Shown here one piece after another: positions 9,125 through 17,546 of a stretch of DNA of 64,000 bases; position 1 is the first letter of the stretch, and each line of letters starts with the position of its first letter. The DNA lies in contig NC_021658.1 of assembly GCF_000418325.1 (NCBI RefSeq), positions 7,702,001-7,766,000 on the forward strand, in the 5' to 3' direction. The translations under genes and the position numbers were made by a program. Under the pieces are notes generated by a model, which did no database searches, was not told the DNA's origin, and worked only from the letters and a program-made list of their open reading frames with translations. This stretch comes from Sorangium cellulosum So0157-2 (GTDB lineage Bacteria > Myxococcota_A > Polyangia > Polyangiales > Polyangiaceae).

Positions 9125-9847
9125 CTACCCTTCCCCGGAGGTGCCGGCGCCCAGGTTGGCGAGCGGCGGAAAGAAGATCTCCTGGCCGGGGATCAGCCGC
9201 CTGAAGTCGTCCAGGCGGTTCCACCGCGCGACGTCCAGGTAGCGGGCGGACGAGCCGTAAATGTCCCTGGTCAGCAGCGGCAGCGTGTCCCCGCTGCGCA
9301 CGATCCGGCTGTGGGTCAGATCCGGCGACGTCTTGCCCTCCTCCCTGGCGCGCGCCTTGGCGGCCTTGTCGGAGATCAGCGTCACCTCGATCTCTGCCCG
9401 GAGCGGGGTGCCGTCGCGCTCGAACGCGGTGTGCTTGATGTCGACCGCGGAGAGGCGACAGGAGAAGATCAGCGATCCCCACTCCACGAGGAGATAATTG
9501 GGCTCGTGGATGACCCCGTTGTAACGGAAGGTGACGTCGAGGAACGCCTTCACGCGATCCTTCACGCTCTTCCGCACCGGCGCGACGACCCCCATCGACT
9601 CCACGCCGGTGCCGTCGACCACCAGGGTCAGCGTGAGCTCGCTCGGCTTGCTCCGGCTGTACGAGAGCTGCGGCCCGCTGGAGCCCACCCCCTGCTTGGC
9701 CCCCCAGGCGATCGCGTAGCGCTGCGAGAACGAGGCCGGGTTGAACATCGCCTCGAACGGCGCCCCGATCGGCTGCCGGCGCCCGACGTCCTTGAACGCC
9801 TTGATCTTGAGCTTCTCGAGCTTGAAGAGGTTCAGTCCCACGATCAT
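9125..9847 (-). CDS. LysM-containing tail hub/tube-initiator protein (Afp7-like)
   Basis: The product is 240 aa. The N-terminal 150 residues match the CIS tube-initiator family (LEKLKIKAF, then APFEAMFNPASFSQRY, PSELTLTLVVDGTG). The C-terminus is a LysM motif (VRSGDTLPLLTRDIYGSSAR, then LDVARWNRLDDFRRLIPGQE). In characterised CIS this protein joins the spike to the first tube ring. Its ATG overlaps the DUF5908 stop (ATGA), and its stop is 5 bp before the spike gene. Confidence 0.9.
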   Translation of the reverse strand: MIVGLNLFKLEKLKIKAFKDVGRRQPIGAPFEAMFNPASFSQRYAIAWGAKQGVGSSGPQLSYSRSKPSELTLTLVVDGTGVESMGVVAPVRKSVKDRVKAFLDVTFRYNGVIHEPNYLLVEWGSLIFSCRLSAVDIKHTAFERDGTPLRAEIEVTLISDKAAKARAREEGKTSPDLTHSRIVRSGDTLPLLTRDIYGSSARYLDVARWNRLDDFRRLIPGQEIFFPPLANLGAGTSGEG

Positions 9848-10008
9848 CTCTCCTTCGACGCCTTGAGGACGCGGAGGACCTCCTTGACCGCCGCCTCGAC
9901 CACGGCCTCCAGCCCGGCGGCGTCGGGCGCGGCGGCGCGCGCGCGCGGCGCCCCCTCCGGGGGCGCGACGACGGCGCGGATCACCAGCTCTTTGATCTCC
10001 ACAGGCAT
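9844..10008 (-). CDS. DUF5908 mini-protein
   Basis: A 54-aa protein beginning MPVEIKELVIRAVV, which is the signature of the DUF5908 family of roughly 55-aa proteins encoded in CIS clusters, with a C-terminal helix VVEAAVKEVLRVLKASKER. The function is unknown; small size and position between tube-like and LysM genes suggest an assembly aid or minor structural part. It starts 2 bp after the preceding gene's stop and overlaps the LysM gene by 4 bp. It is too short for most gene finders. Confidence 0.82.
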   Translation of the reverse strand: MPVEIKELVIRAVVAPPEGAPRARAAAPDAAGLEAVVEAAVKEVLRVLKASKER

Positions 10009-10010
10009 GA

Positions 10011-10487
10011 TCACACCTTGATGGTTTGCATGCGGGCGTAGGCGAGCTCGAGCGACTCGATGAGCGGCTTCTTCGGCTCCGCGTCGAGGTCGGCGGTCGA
10101 CCACTTGACCGGAAAGGCCCTCGTGAAGAACCACGCCGACACCGGGGTGTAGGCCTCGTTGAAGAGGGTCACGATGACGTTCGAGGGGGCGAATTTGAAG
10201 AGGGACATGGCGGCGTGGAAGTCGAGGTGCAGCGGCGAAGCCGCGACCACGCCGCGCTCCAGCACCAGGTTGCCGTGCTCGACCCTCGAGGGCAGCGCGT
10301 GGGTGTAGAGGTTCTGGCCCCCCTCCTCGAGCGGCGTCGTCCTCACCGTCGCCGAGAGCCCAGTCACCTTCTTGAAGCGGATGTCGAGCGGGTTCGGCGC
10401 CACGCCGCCGGCGAAGAAGAAGACGCCGAAGCGGAAGCTCGTGAACAGCTCGCCCAGCGGGACGAGCTCCGGGATGGCAGCGCTCAT
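10011..10487 (-). CDS. Third tube-like CIS protein (Afp5-like)
   Basis: The start at 10487 (MSAAIPELV) is chosen because a GGAGGT ribosome site lies nine bases upstream; an ATG five codons earlier lacks one. The 158-aa product has the divergent gp19-type tube fold: FRFGVFFFAGGV, DIRFKKVTGLSATVRTTPLE, HGNLVLERGVV, FTRAFPVKWSTADLDAEPKK followed by ESLELAYA. In Afp/PVC-type systems a third, divergent tube protein caps the tube at the baseplate end, and this position (last tube-like gene before the hub genes) fits. The tube-like assignment is sound, the specific Afp5 role inferred. Confidence 0.85.
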   Translation of the reverse strand: MSAAIPELVPLGELFTSFRFGVFFFAGGVAPNPLDIRFKKVTGLSATVRTTPLEEGGQNLYTHALPSRVEHGNLVLERGVVAASPLHLDFHAAMSLFKFAPSNVIVTLFNEAYTPVSAWFFTRAFPVKWSTADLDAEPKKPLIESLELAYARMQTIKV

Positions 10488-10589
10488 GATCCTGACCTCC
10501 ACCCCTTCGGCCCGAGGCCCGGGGCGCCGCGCGGCGCATCCGCGCAGCGCCCCGGATCGCGGCCGGAGGGACCACCGCTCTCGCGAACG

Positions 10590-11039
10590 TCAGAGCCTGA
10601 CAACGGAGACCTCCCTGACCTGCAGATCGAGCGTGTCCACGACGACCTCGTTCGTGGCGGCGTTGAAGGCGGGCGCCTTGAGGCTGACGGGGATCGCGAC
10701 GGCGACCTTCCAGGCGAGCACCGCCGCGCCCGTCGCGTCGCAGAGGCTGACCTCCATGGTCCGGCCGTCCCCCGCCTCCAGCCAGTCGAACAGGAACAGC
10801 GGATCTGCCCCGAGGACGGCGCCGCGCTTGCAGGTGACAGGCGTGAAGCGCCTGGAGTTGAACCTCATGCTCACGGGGCCCTCCCGGAAGCTCAGGCCGT
10901 GCTCGTACGTCACGTGCTCGCGCTCCACCGCGAGACCGGAGACCTCGGTGAAGCTCATCGAGGCCTCGCCCACCTTCACGCGGAAGTTGTACGCGGCGAG
11001 CGGGTAGCTCGTCCGCTGGTTGTCCGTCGACTGGGCCAT
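10590..11039 (-). CDS. CIS inner tube protein 2 (gp19-like)
   Basis: The product is 149 aa. YPLAAYNFRVKVGEASMSFT, EVSGLAVEREHVTYEHGLSF, RRFTPVTCKRGAVLG and LKAPAFNAATNEVVVDTLDL are the conserved blocks of the T4 gp19-like tube family used by phage tails and CIS. Tube proteins stack as hexameric rings inside the sheath. It is a divergent paralogue of the gene immediately upstream (9 bp gap), as usual in CIS loci where two or three tube proteins are encoded in tandem. Confidence 0.93.
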   Translation of the reverse strand: MAQSTDNQRTSYPLAAYNFRVKVGEASMSFTEVSGLAVEREHVTYEHGLSFREGPVSMRFNSRRFTPVTCKRGAVLGADPLFLFDWLEAGDGRTMEVSLCDATGAAVLAWKVAVAIPVSLKAPAFNAATNEVVVDTLDLQVREVSVVRL

Positions 11040-11048
11040 CGCGCCGCT

Positions 11049-11522
11049 CTACGCCTCTTCGATCAGGATCGCGTCCGCCATCAGCTCCATGCTCTCGATG
11101 GCGGCCTCGTTGGACGTGGCCGTGAAGGCGGGCGCGTCGAGCCTCGTGGGGAAGGCGTTCTGCACCTTCCAGCTGATCACCGCGTCGCCCTTCTCGTCGC
11201 AGAGGCGGACGTAGATGTCCTTCTTCTCGACCTGGTTCACCTGGATCGCGCTGATCCAGGCGTAGAGCGTGGCGACGCTGGCCTTCTTGACGATGCCCTT
11301 CTTCAGCGTGAGCGTCGGCGCGGCGCGCTGCGCCGGCATGTTCATCACCACCGGACCGGGCGACGCCCCGCCGACGGGGCTCTCCTTGTACGTCGTCGTC
11401 TCGCGCTTGATGCTGAGCCCGGAGACCTCCGAGAAGCCGACCGCGGAGCCCGCGATCTCGACTCGGTAGTTGTACGACGGGAGAGGATACGCGGTCACGA
11501 TCTCGCTCTTGGTCAGTGCCAT
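11049..11522 (-). CDS. CIS inner tube protein 1 (gp19-like)
   Basis: The product is 157 aa. YPLPSYNYRVEIAGSAVGFS, EVSGLSIKRETTTYKE, TLTLKKGIVKKASVATLYAW and LDAPAFTATSNEAAIESMEL define a T4-gp19-like tube protein. It is the first tube gene after the sheath gene (3 bp gap), which is normally the main tube subunit. The two adjacent tube genes share the same block order but differ in the central loop, consistent with old duplication. Confidence 0.94.
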   Translation of the reverse strand: MALTKSEIVTAYPLPSYNYRVEIAGSAVGFSEVSGLSIKRETTTYKESPVGGASPGPVVMNMPAQRAAPTLTLKKGIVKKASVATLYAWISAIQVNQVEKKDIYVRLCDEKGDAVISWKVQNAFPTRLDAPAFTATSNEAAIESMELMADAILIEEA

Positions 11523-11525
11523 GGC

Positions 11526-12854
11526 CTATGCCTCCTGCATCTTGTGAGAGAAGCGAAGGACGACGAACTCGGCCGGTCGCACCGCCGCGATCCCGATCTC
11601 GACGATCATCCGCCCCTCGAGGATGTCCTGGTTGGTCATCGTCTTGCCCAGGCCCACGTTGACGAAGTAGGCCGCCGCCGGGGAGGCCCCGGCCAGGGCG
11701 CCGCGCTCCCACAGGCCGTAGAGGAAGCTCTCGATCATCCCCTTGACCTTCAGCCAGGTCGTCATGTCGTTGGGCTCGAAGACCGCGAAGGAGGTCGCCT
11801 TCCGGGCCGACTCCTCGATCATGATGAAGAGCCGCCGGACCGAGATGTACCGCCACTCGTTGTCGTTGCCGGCCAGGGTCCTCGCCCCCCACACGATCGT
11901 CCCCTTGCCGGTGAACGCGCGCACGGCGTTGATCGATTTACCCGCCGTCGGATCGACGTTGAGGGCGTCCTGGGCGTCGCTCGTGATCTTCAGCACCGGC
12001 CCGATGACGGCCGCGACGCTGACGTTGGCGGGCGCCTTCCACACGCCGCGATCCCGGTCGACGCTGGCGTAGATCCCTGCGATCGCCGCGCTCGGCGGGA
12101 GGACGACCCGCTCGGCCGCGAGCCTCGCCTTGACCTGCTGGTAGATCGCCGTCCGACTCGCCTTGAGGGTGTCGAGGGCGACCCCGGCCGCCGCCCCGTC
12201 CTGGAGGGTGACCTCCGGGTCCGCGTACGCGTAGCTCAGGGAGGTCTGGAGGTACGGGTAGTAGGCGGCGCCATAGGCCAGATCGCTCGTCCCGATCCCG
12301 TCGCGGAACACGTCGATGTCCTTCTTGCCCGGCTCCGCGTCCTTCTTGACGTCGAAGATCGCGAAGCGATCACCCAGCCTTGCGCACTGGGCGAGGGCCG
12401 CCTGGCACAGCTCGTGGTAGTCCGCGGCTTCGAGGCTCACGGCGTCGGTCAAGACGACCAGCGTCGGCTCGTCCTCCTTCTCGAGCAGCGAGAGGCCGGC
12501 GGCGAGCTTGTCCTTGGCGGGCGGCGACGCGTAGTCTCCGGCGGACACGATATAGCACTTCCCGCCCCCGTTCTTGAAGTAGTGGCTCACGGCGTAGTAC
12601 AGCAGGAACCCGGGATCGGGGCCCCGCGTCACGCCGGTCACCTGGGACGAGGCGTCGACGGTGACCGTGAAGCTCGCGAGCTTGGGTCCGCCGAAGAGCT
12701 GCTCGTACTCGAGCATCGTGCTCACCTGGGCGATCTGCGGGCCCTTCTCGGTATATCCTATGAAGGCGGGGACGGCGGTGGAGACCTCCGCCACGGAGGG
12801 CGGCAGGGTCGACACCTCTTCCACGTAGACACCGGGCGTCATATAAGCAGGCAT
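11526..12854 (-). CDS. CIS contractile sheath protein
   Basis: The product is 442 aa and starts MPAYMTPGVYVEEVSTLPPS, followed by VPAFIGYTEKGP, the classic N-terminus of contractile sheath proteins. The C-terminal domain has WGARTLAGNDNEWRYISVRR, LFIMIEESARKATSFAVFEP, MTNQDILEGRMIVEIGIAAV and RPAEFVVLRFSHKMQEA, which interlock sheath subunits. Contraction of this sheath drives the inner tube. Only one sheath gene is visible; many CIS clusters have two or three. Confidence 0.96.
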   Translation of the reverse strand: MPAYMTPGVYVEEVSTLPPSVAEVSTAVPAFIGYTEKGPQIAQVSTMLEYEQLFGGPKLASFTVTVDASSQVTGVTRGPDPGFLLYYAVSHYFKNGGGKCYIVSAGDYASPPAKDKLAAGLSLLEKEDEPTLVVLTDAVSLEAADYHELCQAALAQCARLGDRFAIFDVKKDAEPGKKDIDVFRDGIGTSDLAYGAAYYPYLQTSLSYAYADPEVTLQDGAAAGVALDTLKASRTAIYQQVKARLAAERVVLPPSAAIAGIYASVDRDRGVWKAPANVSVAAVIGPVLKITSDAQDALNVDPTAGKSINAVRAFTGKGTIVWGARTLAGNDNEWRYISVRRLFIMIEESARKATSFAVFEPNDMTTWLKVKGMIESFLYGLWERGALAGASPAAAYFVNVGLGKTMTNQDILEGRMIVEIGIAAVRPAEFVVLRFSHKMQEA

Positions 12855-12866
12855 TGTTCCTCGATC

Positions 12867-13679
12867 TCAGGGGGTTTGAAACGGTTGCGCTCGATACATG
12901 ATGATCTGAAACAGCAGATCCTCCTTTGCAGCGCTCTGCAGCGACGGATTGGGCAGCGGGCCCGCCACGCGGTCGGGGCCGAGCCGGAGCTCGAGGCTCC
13001 TCCTCGGCTCCGCGCGAGCGGCGACGGGCTGGTCGGAGACGAAGCACGCGCAGCGCATCCCGGGATACCGGCGCTCGATCTGCGCCGCGACCGGGTCCGT
13101 CGGCTCGAGCGTCACCGCGCTGAAGCGCAGCGCGCCGGCGGCACCGGCGGGCGAGGCGTCCACCACCGCGAGCTCGCCCGCGGCAGGCGCCAGGTCGGTG
13201 ACGCAGTAGTAGGCCCATCGCGCCTGCCTGGCCGGGAAGCTGACCAGGAAGCGGGCGGGCCGCGGCGCGCCCCCGGGGCGGATCTCGACGGCGGCGAGGA
13301 CGCCCGGCGGGAGCCGCGGCCGCGCGGGGTCGGCGGGGGCTAACCGCAGCTCGCCGTCGGTCCCCGCGCCGGCGTCCGTGAAGACCGGCGCCGAGCGCCC
13401 GCGGAAGCTGGCGAGATCGGTGACGGCGGCGAAGTCGCCGCCCCGGACCGCCAGGTAGAAGAGCAGCGCCGCGTCCCCTGGCAGCGGGAGGAACGGTCGT
13501 CCCGTGGGGTCGAGCGGAGAGAGGACCCGGGCGCCCTGGGAGCTCGTCCGCCAGAGACAGCGATGATCGCGGAGCAGGCGCGCCGTGGCGTCGCTCGGCT
13601 CGATCGAGAGGTCCGGACACCGGAGGTCGGTGTAGAACGCGTGCTGCAAGAGCACTTCGATGATCGCGGCGTGCTTCAC
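12867..13679 (-). CDS. Uncharacterised 270-aa CIS-operon protein
   Basis: The start is the GTG at 13679 (VKHAAIIEVLLQHAFYTDLR), overlapping the preceding DUF4255 stop in a GTGA arrangement; further upstream the frame overlaps that gene. The first 60 residues are compact; the middle contains LPLPGDAALLFYLAVRGGDF; and the second half is beta-rich (ARFLVSFPARQARWAYYCVT, SLELRLGPD). The last residues, LFQIIMYRAQPFQTP, end 12 bp before the sheath gene. I do not recognise a named family. Its place between DUF4255 and sheath genes points to a structural or assembly role in this CIS. Confidence 0.75.
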   Translation of the reverse strand: MKHAAIIEVLLQHAFYTDLRCPDLSIEPSDATARLLRDHRCLWRTSSQGARVLSPLDPTGRPFLPLPGDAALLFYLAVRGGDFAAVTDLASFRGRSAPVFTDAGAGTDGELRLAPADPARPRLPPGVLAAVEIRPGGAPRPARFLVSFPARQARWAYYCVTDLAPAAGELAVVDASPAGAAGALRFSAVTLEPTDPVAAQIERRYPGMRCACFVSDQPVAARAEPRRSLELRLGPDRVAGPLPNPSLQSAAKEDLLFQIIMYRAQPFQTP

Positions 13680-14254
13680 GGGTGGATCCTCAGCACCGGC
13701 TCGGTGATCTGCGGCGCGCCGGAGGCGCCCTCGTCCTGGAAGACGACCATCCGGACCTTGTAGAGGAGCGAAGGTTGATACGCGCTCCGGAGCACGCCCC
13801 AGAGCTGGTTCAGCTCGGAGAGCGGGAGCGTCAACAGCTCCAGGGTGAGCCTCTCGATCCTGCCGCTCAGCGCCGGCGTGTTCTCGTGATCGAGGACCCG
13901 GCGGCCCTGGAAGAGCTGCAGGATCAGCGAGATGCACCGCAGGCCTTGCTCGTACTCTTTGAAGCGGGCGGCGAAGAGGACATAAGCGTTCATCTGGATC
14001 GCCGGCTGGACGCGCTGCGTGGTGCCGTCCGGCAGCGTCACCCGGAACGGGTCGGCCGGCCTTAGCGTGTGATCCTCCTCGAGGTTGACCAGGAGGAGCG
14101 TGACGGCGCCGAGCTTGAGCTCGAGGCCGTCCGCCGCCTCGCTGTCGAGGAAGGCGACTGGCCCCTGGTCGGGCACCGGGCCGCGCCAGCCCGCGCTCGC
14201 GGTCAGGTGCTCGTTCACCGTGTTCCTGAGCAGGACGAGGAGTTCGCTGATCAC
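13676..14254 (-). CDS. DUF4255 (Pvc16-like) CIS protein
   Basis: The start is taken as the GTG at 14254 (VISELLVLLRNTVNEHL), which has an AGGAG site nine bases upstream; ATG codons farther out give an Arg/Ser-rich extension unlike the family. The 192-aa product contains LKLGAVTLLLVNLEEDHTLR, NAYVLFAARFKEYEQGLRCI and LTLELLTLPLSELNQLWGVL, typical of DUF4255/Pvc16 N-terminal-domain proteins. In related CIS this protein terminates the tube at the end distal to the baseplate. It is the first gene of the visible CIS operon; the shared upstream region holds a dyad site. Confidence 0.88.
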   Translation of the reverse strand: MISELLVLLRNTVNEHLTASAGWRGPVPDQGPVAFLDSEAADGLELKLGAVTLLLVNLEEDHTLRPADPFRVTLPDGTTQRVQPAIQMNAYVLFAARFKEYEQGLRCISLILQLFQGRRVLDHENTPALSGRIERLTLELLTLPLSELNQLWGVLRSAYQPSLLYKVRMVVFQDEGASGAPQITEPVLRIHP

Positions 14255-14575
14255 GGCTGATGGCTCCTGGAGCCCTGAGCTTGTCCCGCGCTCATTGGCT
14301 CTCATCCTTGAAGATCTTGGGTCAGCGCATCCGCGGCGCGACGCCTGAGCGTCAGGCGGCGTCGAGCGGATCGCCACGATGGAACGGCGCCTCGACGCCC
14401 GCGGGCGAGGTCATGGGTCCCCCGCCGGCGCCGAGCTCGACATCGGTAGTACCCGAGGCCGGCCGCATCGACAACTTAAGCCATTTTAAGAAGCTTCGTA
14501 TTTAGCGGCGCGACCGGGGCGCGTCGTGCCACCTTCGCGCAGCGGTTCTGGAGCGAGGAGGAGCGCCGCGGCTCG
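14255..14575. promoter_or_regulatory. Divergent control region between the CIS operon and the CIS ATPase gene
   Basis: This 321-bp stretch lies between the DUF4255 gene (minus) and the AAA+ gene (plus) and must hold the promoters for both. Its right half contains an AT-rich patch (about 14470-14505) that stands out from the surrounding GC-rich DNA and includes a perfect CTTAA-N6-TTAAG dyad. A GAGGAGGAG ribosome site lies at about 14555-14563, upstream of the ATPase ATG. No other gene was seen. Confidence 0.65.
14475..14490. promoter_or_regulatory. CTTAA-N6-TTAAG dyad, copy 1 (perfect arms)
   Basis: The sequence reads CTTAA, GCCATT, TTAAG: a 5-6-5 inverted repeat. It lies 86 bp upstream of the ATPase start and about 220 bp upstream of the first CIS structural gene. 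Three more copies with the same arms and the same 6-bp spacer occur at 15956, 17509 and 23551. Equal arm length and spacing suggest a dimeric transcription factor site; the factor is unknown. Confidence 0.6.
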
Positions 14576-15934
14576 ATGGGTATGGCAAGGATGACCAAGA
14601 TCGTGGAGAACGCCGCCGACCTCGAGCGGGAGCTGCTCTGGTTTCGCAGCGTCCTCGAGGCGCGGATCAAGATCCATGTCGGCAACGGTGCGACCGAGGG
14701 GAGCGTGCTCGACATCGCGCCGCCCGACCTCGGCGGGTCGAGCTCGGAGTACGCCGGCTTCGTGCGGCGACATCAGCTCTCCTTCGTCGAGCGCCTCGCC
14801 CTGGTGCTCGCCCTGGTCCCGCACCTGCGGCCCCAGCTCCTCGACGTCTGCTTCGGCCGCGACGCCGCCGTGGATCGGAGGCTCACCGAGTTCGGCGGCG
14901 CCCAGCTCAGCGCCGGCGGCGAGCTCCTGCCCACGGCCGAGACGCTGGCGTTCCTCCTCGGCGGCGACGACCTCGCGGTCCGGTTCTCGGCGCAGCTCCT
15001 CCTGGATCCAGAGCACCTCTTCGCCAGGCACGACGTCCTCAGGCTCGGCGGCGGCGACGAGGTGACGCCGATGAAGGCGCCCCTTCAGATCTCGGAGGAG
15101 CTGCTCTGCCTCTTCACCACCGGCGAGCCGCGGCGGCGCGGCTGCGGGCCCGGCTTCCCCGCCCAGCGGATCGAGACGCGCCTCGGCTGGGAGGACGTGG
15201 TGCTGCAGCCCAGCACCCGCAAGCACCTCGAGGAGATCGAGACCTGGATCGAGCACGGAGAGACGTTGATGGCGGACTGGGGCATGGCCGGGAAGCTGCG
15301 CCCCGGCCACCGCAGCCTCTTCTATGGCCCGCCGGGCACGGGCAAGACGATGACCGCCTGCCTGCTCGGCAAGTCCGCCGGCCGTGAGGTCTACAAGGTG
15401 GATATCTCCCTGGTGGTGTCGAAGTACCTCGGGGAGACGGAGAAGAACCTCGGCCGGGTCTTCGACCAGGCCGAGCGCAGGGGCTGGGTCCTGTTCTTCG
15501 ACGAGGCCGACGCGCTCTTCGGCAAGCGCAGCGAGACGCGGGACGCGCACGACCGTTACGCCAACCAGCAGGTCTCCTTCCTCCTCCAGCGCATCGAGAC
15601 CTTCGACGGGCTCGCGGTCCTGGCGTCCAACCTGCGCGACAACCTCGACGACGCCTTCGCGCGGCGGTTCGAGTCGATCATCTACTTTCCGATGCCGCGC
15701 GCCGAGGAGCGCGCGCGGCTGTGGCGGCAGGGGCTCTCGCCCAAGGCGAGGCTCGACGGCGCCGTGGACCTGGAGAAGATCGCGCGCGAGCACGCGCTCG
15801 CGGGGGGCGCGATCATGAACGTGATCCGCTACGCCTCGCTTCAGGCCCTGAGAGAGGGCGGCCGCCCCCTCACGGCAGACGACCTCCTGCAGGGCATCCG
15901 GAAGGAGTATGCCAAGCAGGGGAAGGCGGGTTGA
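14576..15934 (+). CDS. AAA+ ATPase of the contractile injection system (Afp15-like)
   Basis: The product is 452 aa. About 200 N-terminal residues are helical and family-specific; the C-terminal half is an AAA+ domain with Walker A GPPGTGKT (residues 251-258), Walker B VLFFDEADALFG (about 305-316), an arginine-bearing DDAFARRFESIIYFPMP segment and a small helical lid. Membrane-independent ATPases of this kind are a hallmark of CIS loci and are thought to handle assembly or cargo loading. ATG codons at 14576, 14582 and 14591 are all possible starts. It is transcribed divergently from the structural operon. Confidence 0.92.
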   Translation: MGMARMTKIVENAADLERELLWFRSVLEARIKIHVGNGATEGSVLDIAPPDLGGSSSEYAGFVRRHQLSFVERLALVLALVPHLRPQLLDVCFGRDAAVDRRLTEFGGAQLSAGGELLPTAETLAFLLGGDDLAVRFSAQLLLDPEHLFARHDVLRLGGGDEVTPMKAPLQISEELLCLFTTGEPRRRGCGPGFPAQRIETRLGWEDVVLQPSTRKHLEEIETWIEHGETLMADWGMAGKLRPGHRSLFYGPPGTGKTMTACLLGKSAGREVYKVDISLVVSKYLGETEKNLGRVFDQAERRGWVLFFDEADALFGKRSETRDAHDRYANQQVSFLLQRIETFDGLAVLASNLRDNLDDAFARRFESIIYFPMPRAEERARLWRQGLSPKARLDGAVDLEKIAREHALAGGAIMNVIRYASLQALREGGRPLTADDLLQGIRKEYAKQGKAG

Positions 15935-15955
15935 GCAAACGCCCGCGCGACACGC

Positions 15956-15971
15956 CTTAATTTCTCTTAAG
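15956..15971. promoter_or_regulatory. CTTAA-N6-TTAAG dyad, copy 2 (perfect arms)
   Basis: CTTAA, TTTCTC, TTAAG lies 21 bp after the ATPase stop and 60 bp before the ATG at 16032. It suggests the genes from here on have their own promoter rather than depending only on ATPase read-through. Confidence 0.6.
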
Positions 15972-16031
15972 CTGACAAAACGCGACGTCGTCCGTTTCAT
16001 GGCAGGTATGCCCGTGCCGGCGGAAGAACAC

Positions 16032-16460
16032 ATGAATCGGGATGAGCCCATCGCGTTCGGCGGCTCGTCGTGGGTGACGGTCGGCGTCGCGCTTCGTACG
16101 CGGCTCGGCCCCGGCGAGCCACCGAGGCGCGCGATACAGGCCTTGCTGCGGTCGGTGGGCACGGCCCTGTCCGTCCATTTCGAGGGCCGCGCGGCCGCGC
16201 GCCTCGACGCCGAGCGCGCCACGGCCTCGGTGACCCTGCGGATCCCCGAGCCGGAGGGCAGCACCAAGGTGTGCGAGCTCTCGGTCACCCTGCTCGCCGA
16301 CGAGCTCACCGAGGACGAAGAGCTCGTGGTCGTCCCACGGATCCGCGCCGAGGTCTACCGCCGGAAGGACGATGTCGACTGGCTCGCCAGCGACGCGTCG
16401 GCGGACGTCGACCAGCTCGCCGCCGAGATCGAGGACGTCCTCTCGGCCGTCTCGCCCTGA
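16032..16460 (+). CDS. Unknown small protein downstream of the CIS ATPase
   Basis: Starting at the ATG at 16032 (MNRDEPIAFGGSSWVTVGVA, with GGAAG five bases upstream) the product is 142 aa; in-frame ATGs at 16008 and 15999 are alternatives. The middle alternates beta strands (ATASVTLRIPEPEGSTKVCE, LSVTLLADEL) and the C-terminus is acidic (DEELVVVPRIRAEVYRRKDD, then ADVDQLAAEIEDVL). No signal peptide or membrane segment is visible and I do not recognise a family. It lies between a dyad site and a lipoprotein gene (33 bp downstream) in the CIS-linked block, so a CIS-associated role is possible but unproven. Confidence 0.7.
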   Translation: MNRDEPIAFGGSSWVTVGVALRTRLGPGEPPRRAIQALLRSVGTALSVHFEGRAAARLDAERATASVTLRIPEPEGSTKVCELSVTLLADELTEDEELVVVPRIRAEVYRRKDDVDWLASDASADVDQLAAEIEDVLSAVSP

Positions 16461-16493
16461 CCGCAGCCACGGCGCGCTCGAAGGAGATCCACC

Positions 16494-17513
16494 GTGAAGA
16501 TTGACGATGACCGAAGGCGCTCACCGATCCGCCTCACGATCGCGGCGCTGGCCGCGGTCCCGCTCGCGGCGTGCGCGAGCACCGCGACGGTCACGCTCGA
16601 CAAGGCGATCAAGGACCTCGCGCCGGACTACCGCGCGCGGACGCCGGCGAGCGGCTCCGCGAGCCTCGGACGCCGGCTGCTCGGGGACCAGCCCGAGACC
16701 AACGCCTGCTTCGACGGCGACCAGGGCACGGCGGCGCCGAGCTGGTCGAAGGTGACGCTCCACTACGGGGACGTGCTCGACGGGAAGCTCTCCGGCGACT
16801 TCGGCGCAGCCCTCAAGGTCGCCCCCTCGGCCGGCGTGTCCTCGAAGCGGAGCGCGAGCGTCACGCTGACGGACCTCGTGGAGAGCAGGCTCTCGGCGGT
16901 GTACCTCGACGCGAGCGGCGCGTGCACGAGCCTGTTCGCCGAGACCGGGACGAGCTACGTCAGGGTGCTGACGCGCGCGATCAAGGCGGGGACGCTCGAG
17001 GTGGCGGCCGAGGAGGCGGTCGCCGCGACGCTGGCGATCGACGCCTCCTCGATCGGAGGGGCATCCGTGAGCGCGTCGAGCGCGTCGGGCCAGAGGCTCC
17101 AGGGGACCTCTCTCTTCTTCGCGGACTATCCCGAGTGCTTCAGCGTGGTTTATCAGAAGAGAGGCTGCGCCGGCGCGGCCGTGGGTCCGGGCAACGTCTG
17201 CGATCTCGACGCGTGCTCGTTCAACGTCGCGGCGCTCGACACCGGCGGCGCGGCCTGGAAGGGGAAGCTCTCGTGCGAGGGCGGCGCGTCGATCGATCTC
17301 GGCGGCACCCTCGGCGCGTGGGGAGAGGCGCAGAGGACGGCGCCCGGCGTCACCTACAACGTCCGCGTGCTCAAGGGAGCCTTCCTGGGGACGGTGGACA
17401 TCGACCTCCGTCGCTGGGTGACCCGCTCGGAGTCGCCCGACAGGTGCGCGCCCCCCGGGAGCGCGCCGCCACCGGGTCGGTCGCGAGCCCCGGAGAGACC
17501 TCTGGCTCCTTAA
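16494..17513 (+). CDS. Predicted lipoprotein, function unknown
   Basis: The start is a GTG at 16494 with AAGGAG eight bases upstream. A signal sequence with lipobox ending VPLAAC at Cys27 predicts a lipid-anchored envelope protein of 339 aa. The mature part has Ser/Ala-rich beta strands (SASVTLTDLVESRLSAVYLD, GTLEVAAEEAVAATLAIDAS) and several cysteines, including CFSVVYQKRGC and CDLDACSF, which may form disulfides. The last 30 residues are Pro/Arg-rich. I do not recognise the family. Its stop codon overlaps the third dyad site, so the following gene is probably separately controlled. Confidence 0.75.
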   Translation: MKIDDDRRRSPIRLTIAALAAVPLAACASTATVTLDKAIKDLAPDYRARTPASGSASLGRRLLGDQPETNACFDGDQGTAAPSWSKVTLHYGDVLDGKLSGDFGAALKVAPSAGVSSKRSASVTLTDLVESRLSAVYLDASGACTSLFAETGTSYVRVLTRAIKAGTLEVAAEEAVAATLAIDASSIGGASVSASSASGQRLQGTSLFFADYPECFSVVYQKRGCAGAAVGPGNVCDLDACSFNVAALDTGGAAWKGKLSCEGGASIDLGGTLGAWGEAQRTAPGVTYNVRVLKGAFLGTVDIDLRRWVTRSESPDRCAPPGSAPPPGRSRAPERPLAP

Positions 17514-17524
17514 GAACCAATAAG
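17509..17524. promoter_or_regulatory. CTTAA-N6-TTAAG dyad, copy 3 (one arm mismatch)
   Basis: CTTAA, GAACCA, ATAAG overlaps the lipoprotein stop codon and lies 66 bp upstream of the nSTAND-WD40 start. One of ten arm bases differs from the consensus. Confidence 0.5.
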
Positions 17525-17546
17525 ATGTTTGCGCCGACTCCATCTG

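Noticed and set aside
10026..13343. 1105-codon plus-strand open frame opposite tube and sheath genes
   Set aside because: It spans several well-recognised genes on the other strand and has shadow-type composition (Arg/His/Gly/Asp), with no domain.
1..14254. Contractile prophage
   Set aside because: LysM hub, DUF4255, DUF5908, PAAR-like tip and AAA+ ATPase mark a CIS; no capsid, portal, terminase or replication genes are visible.
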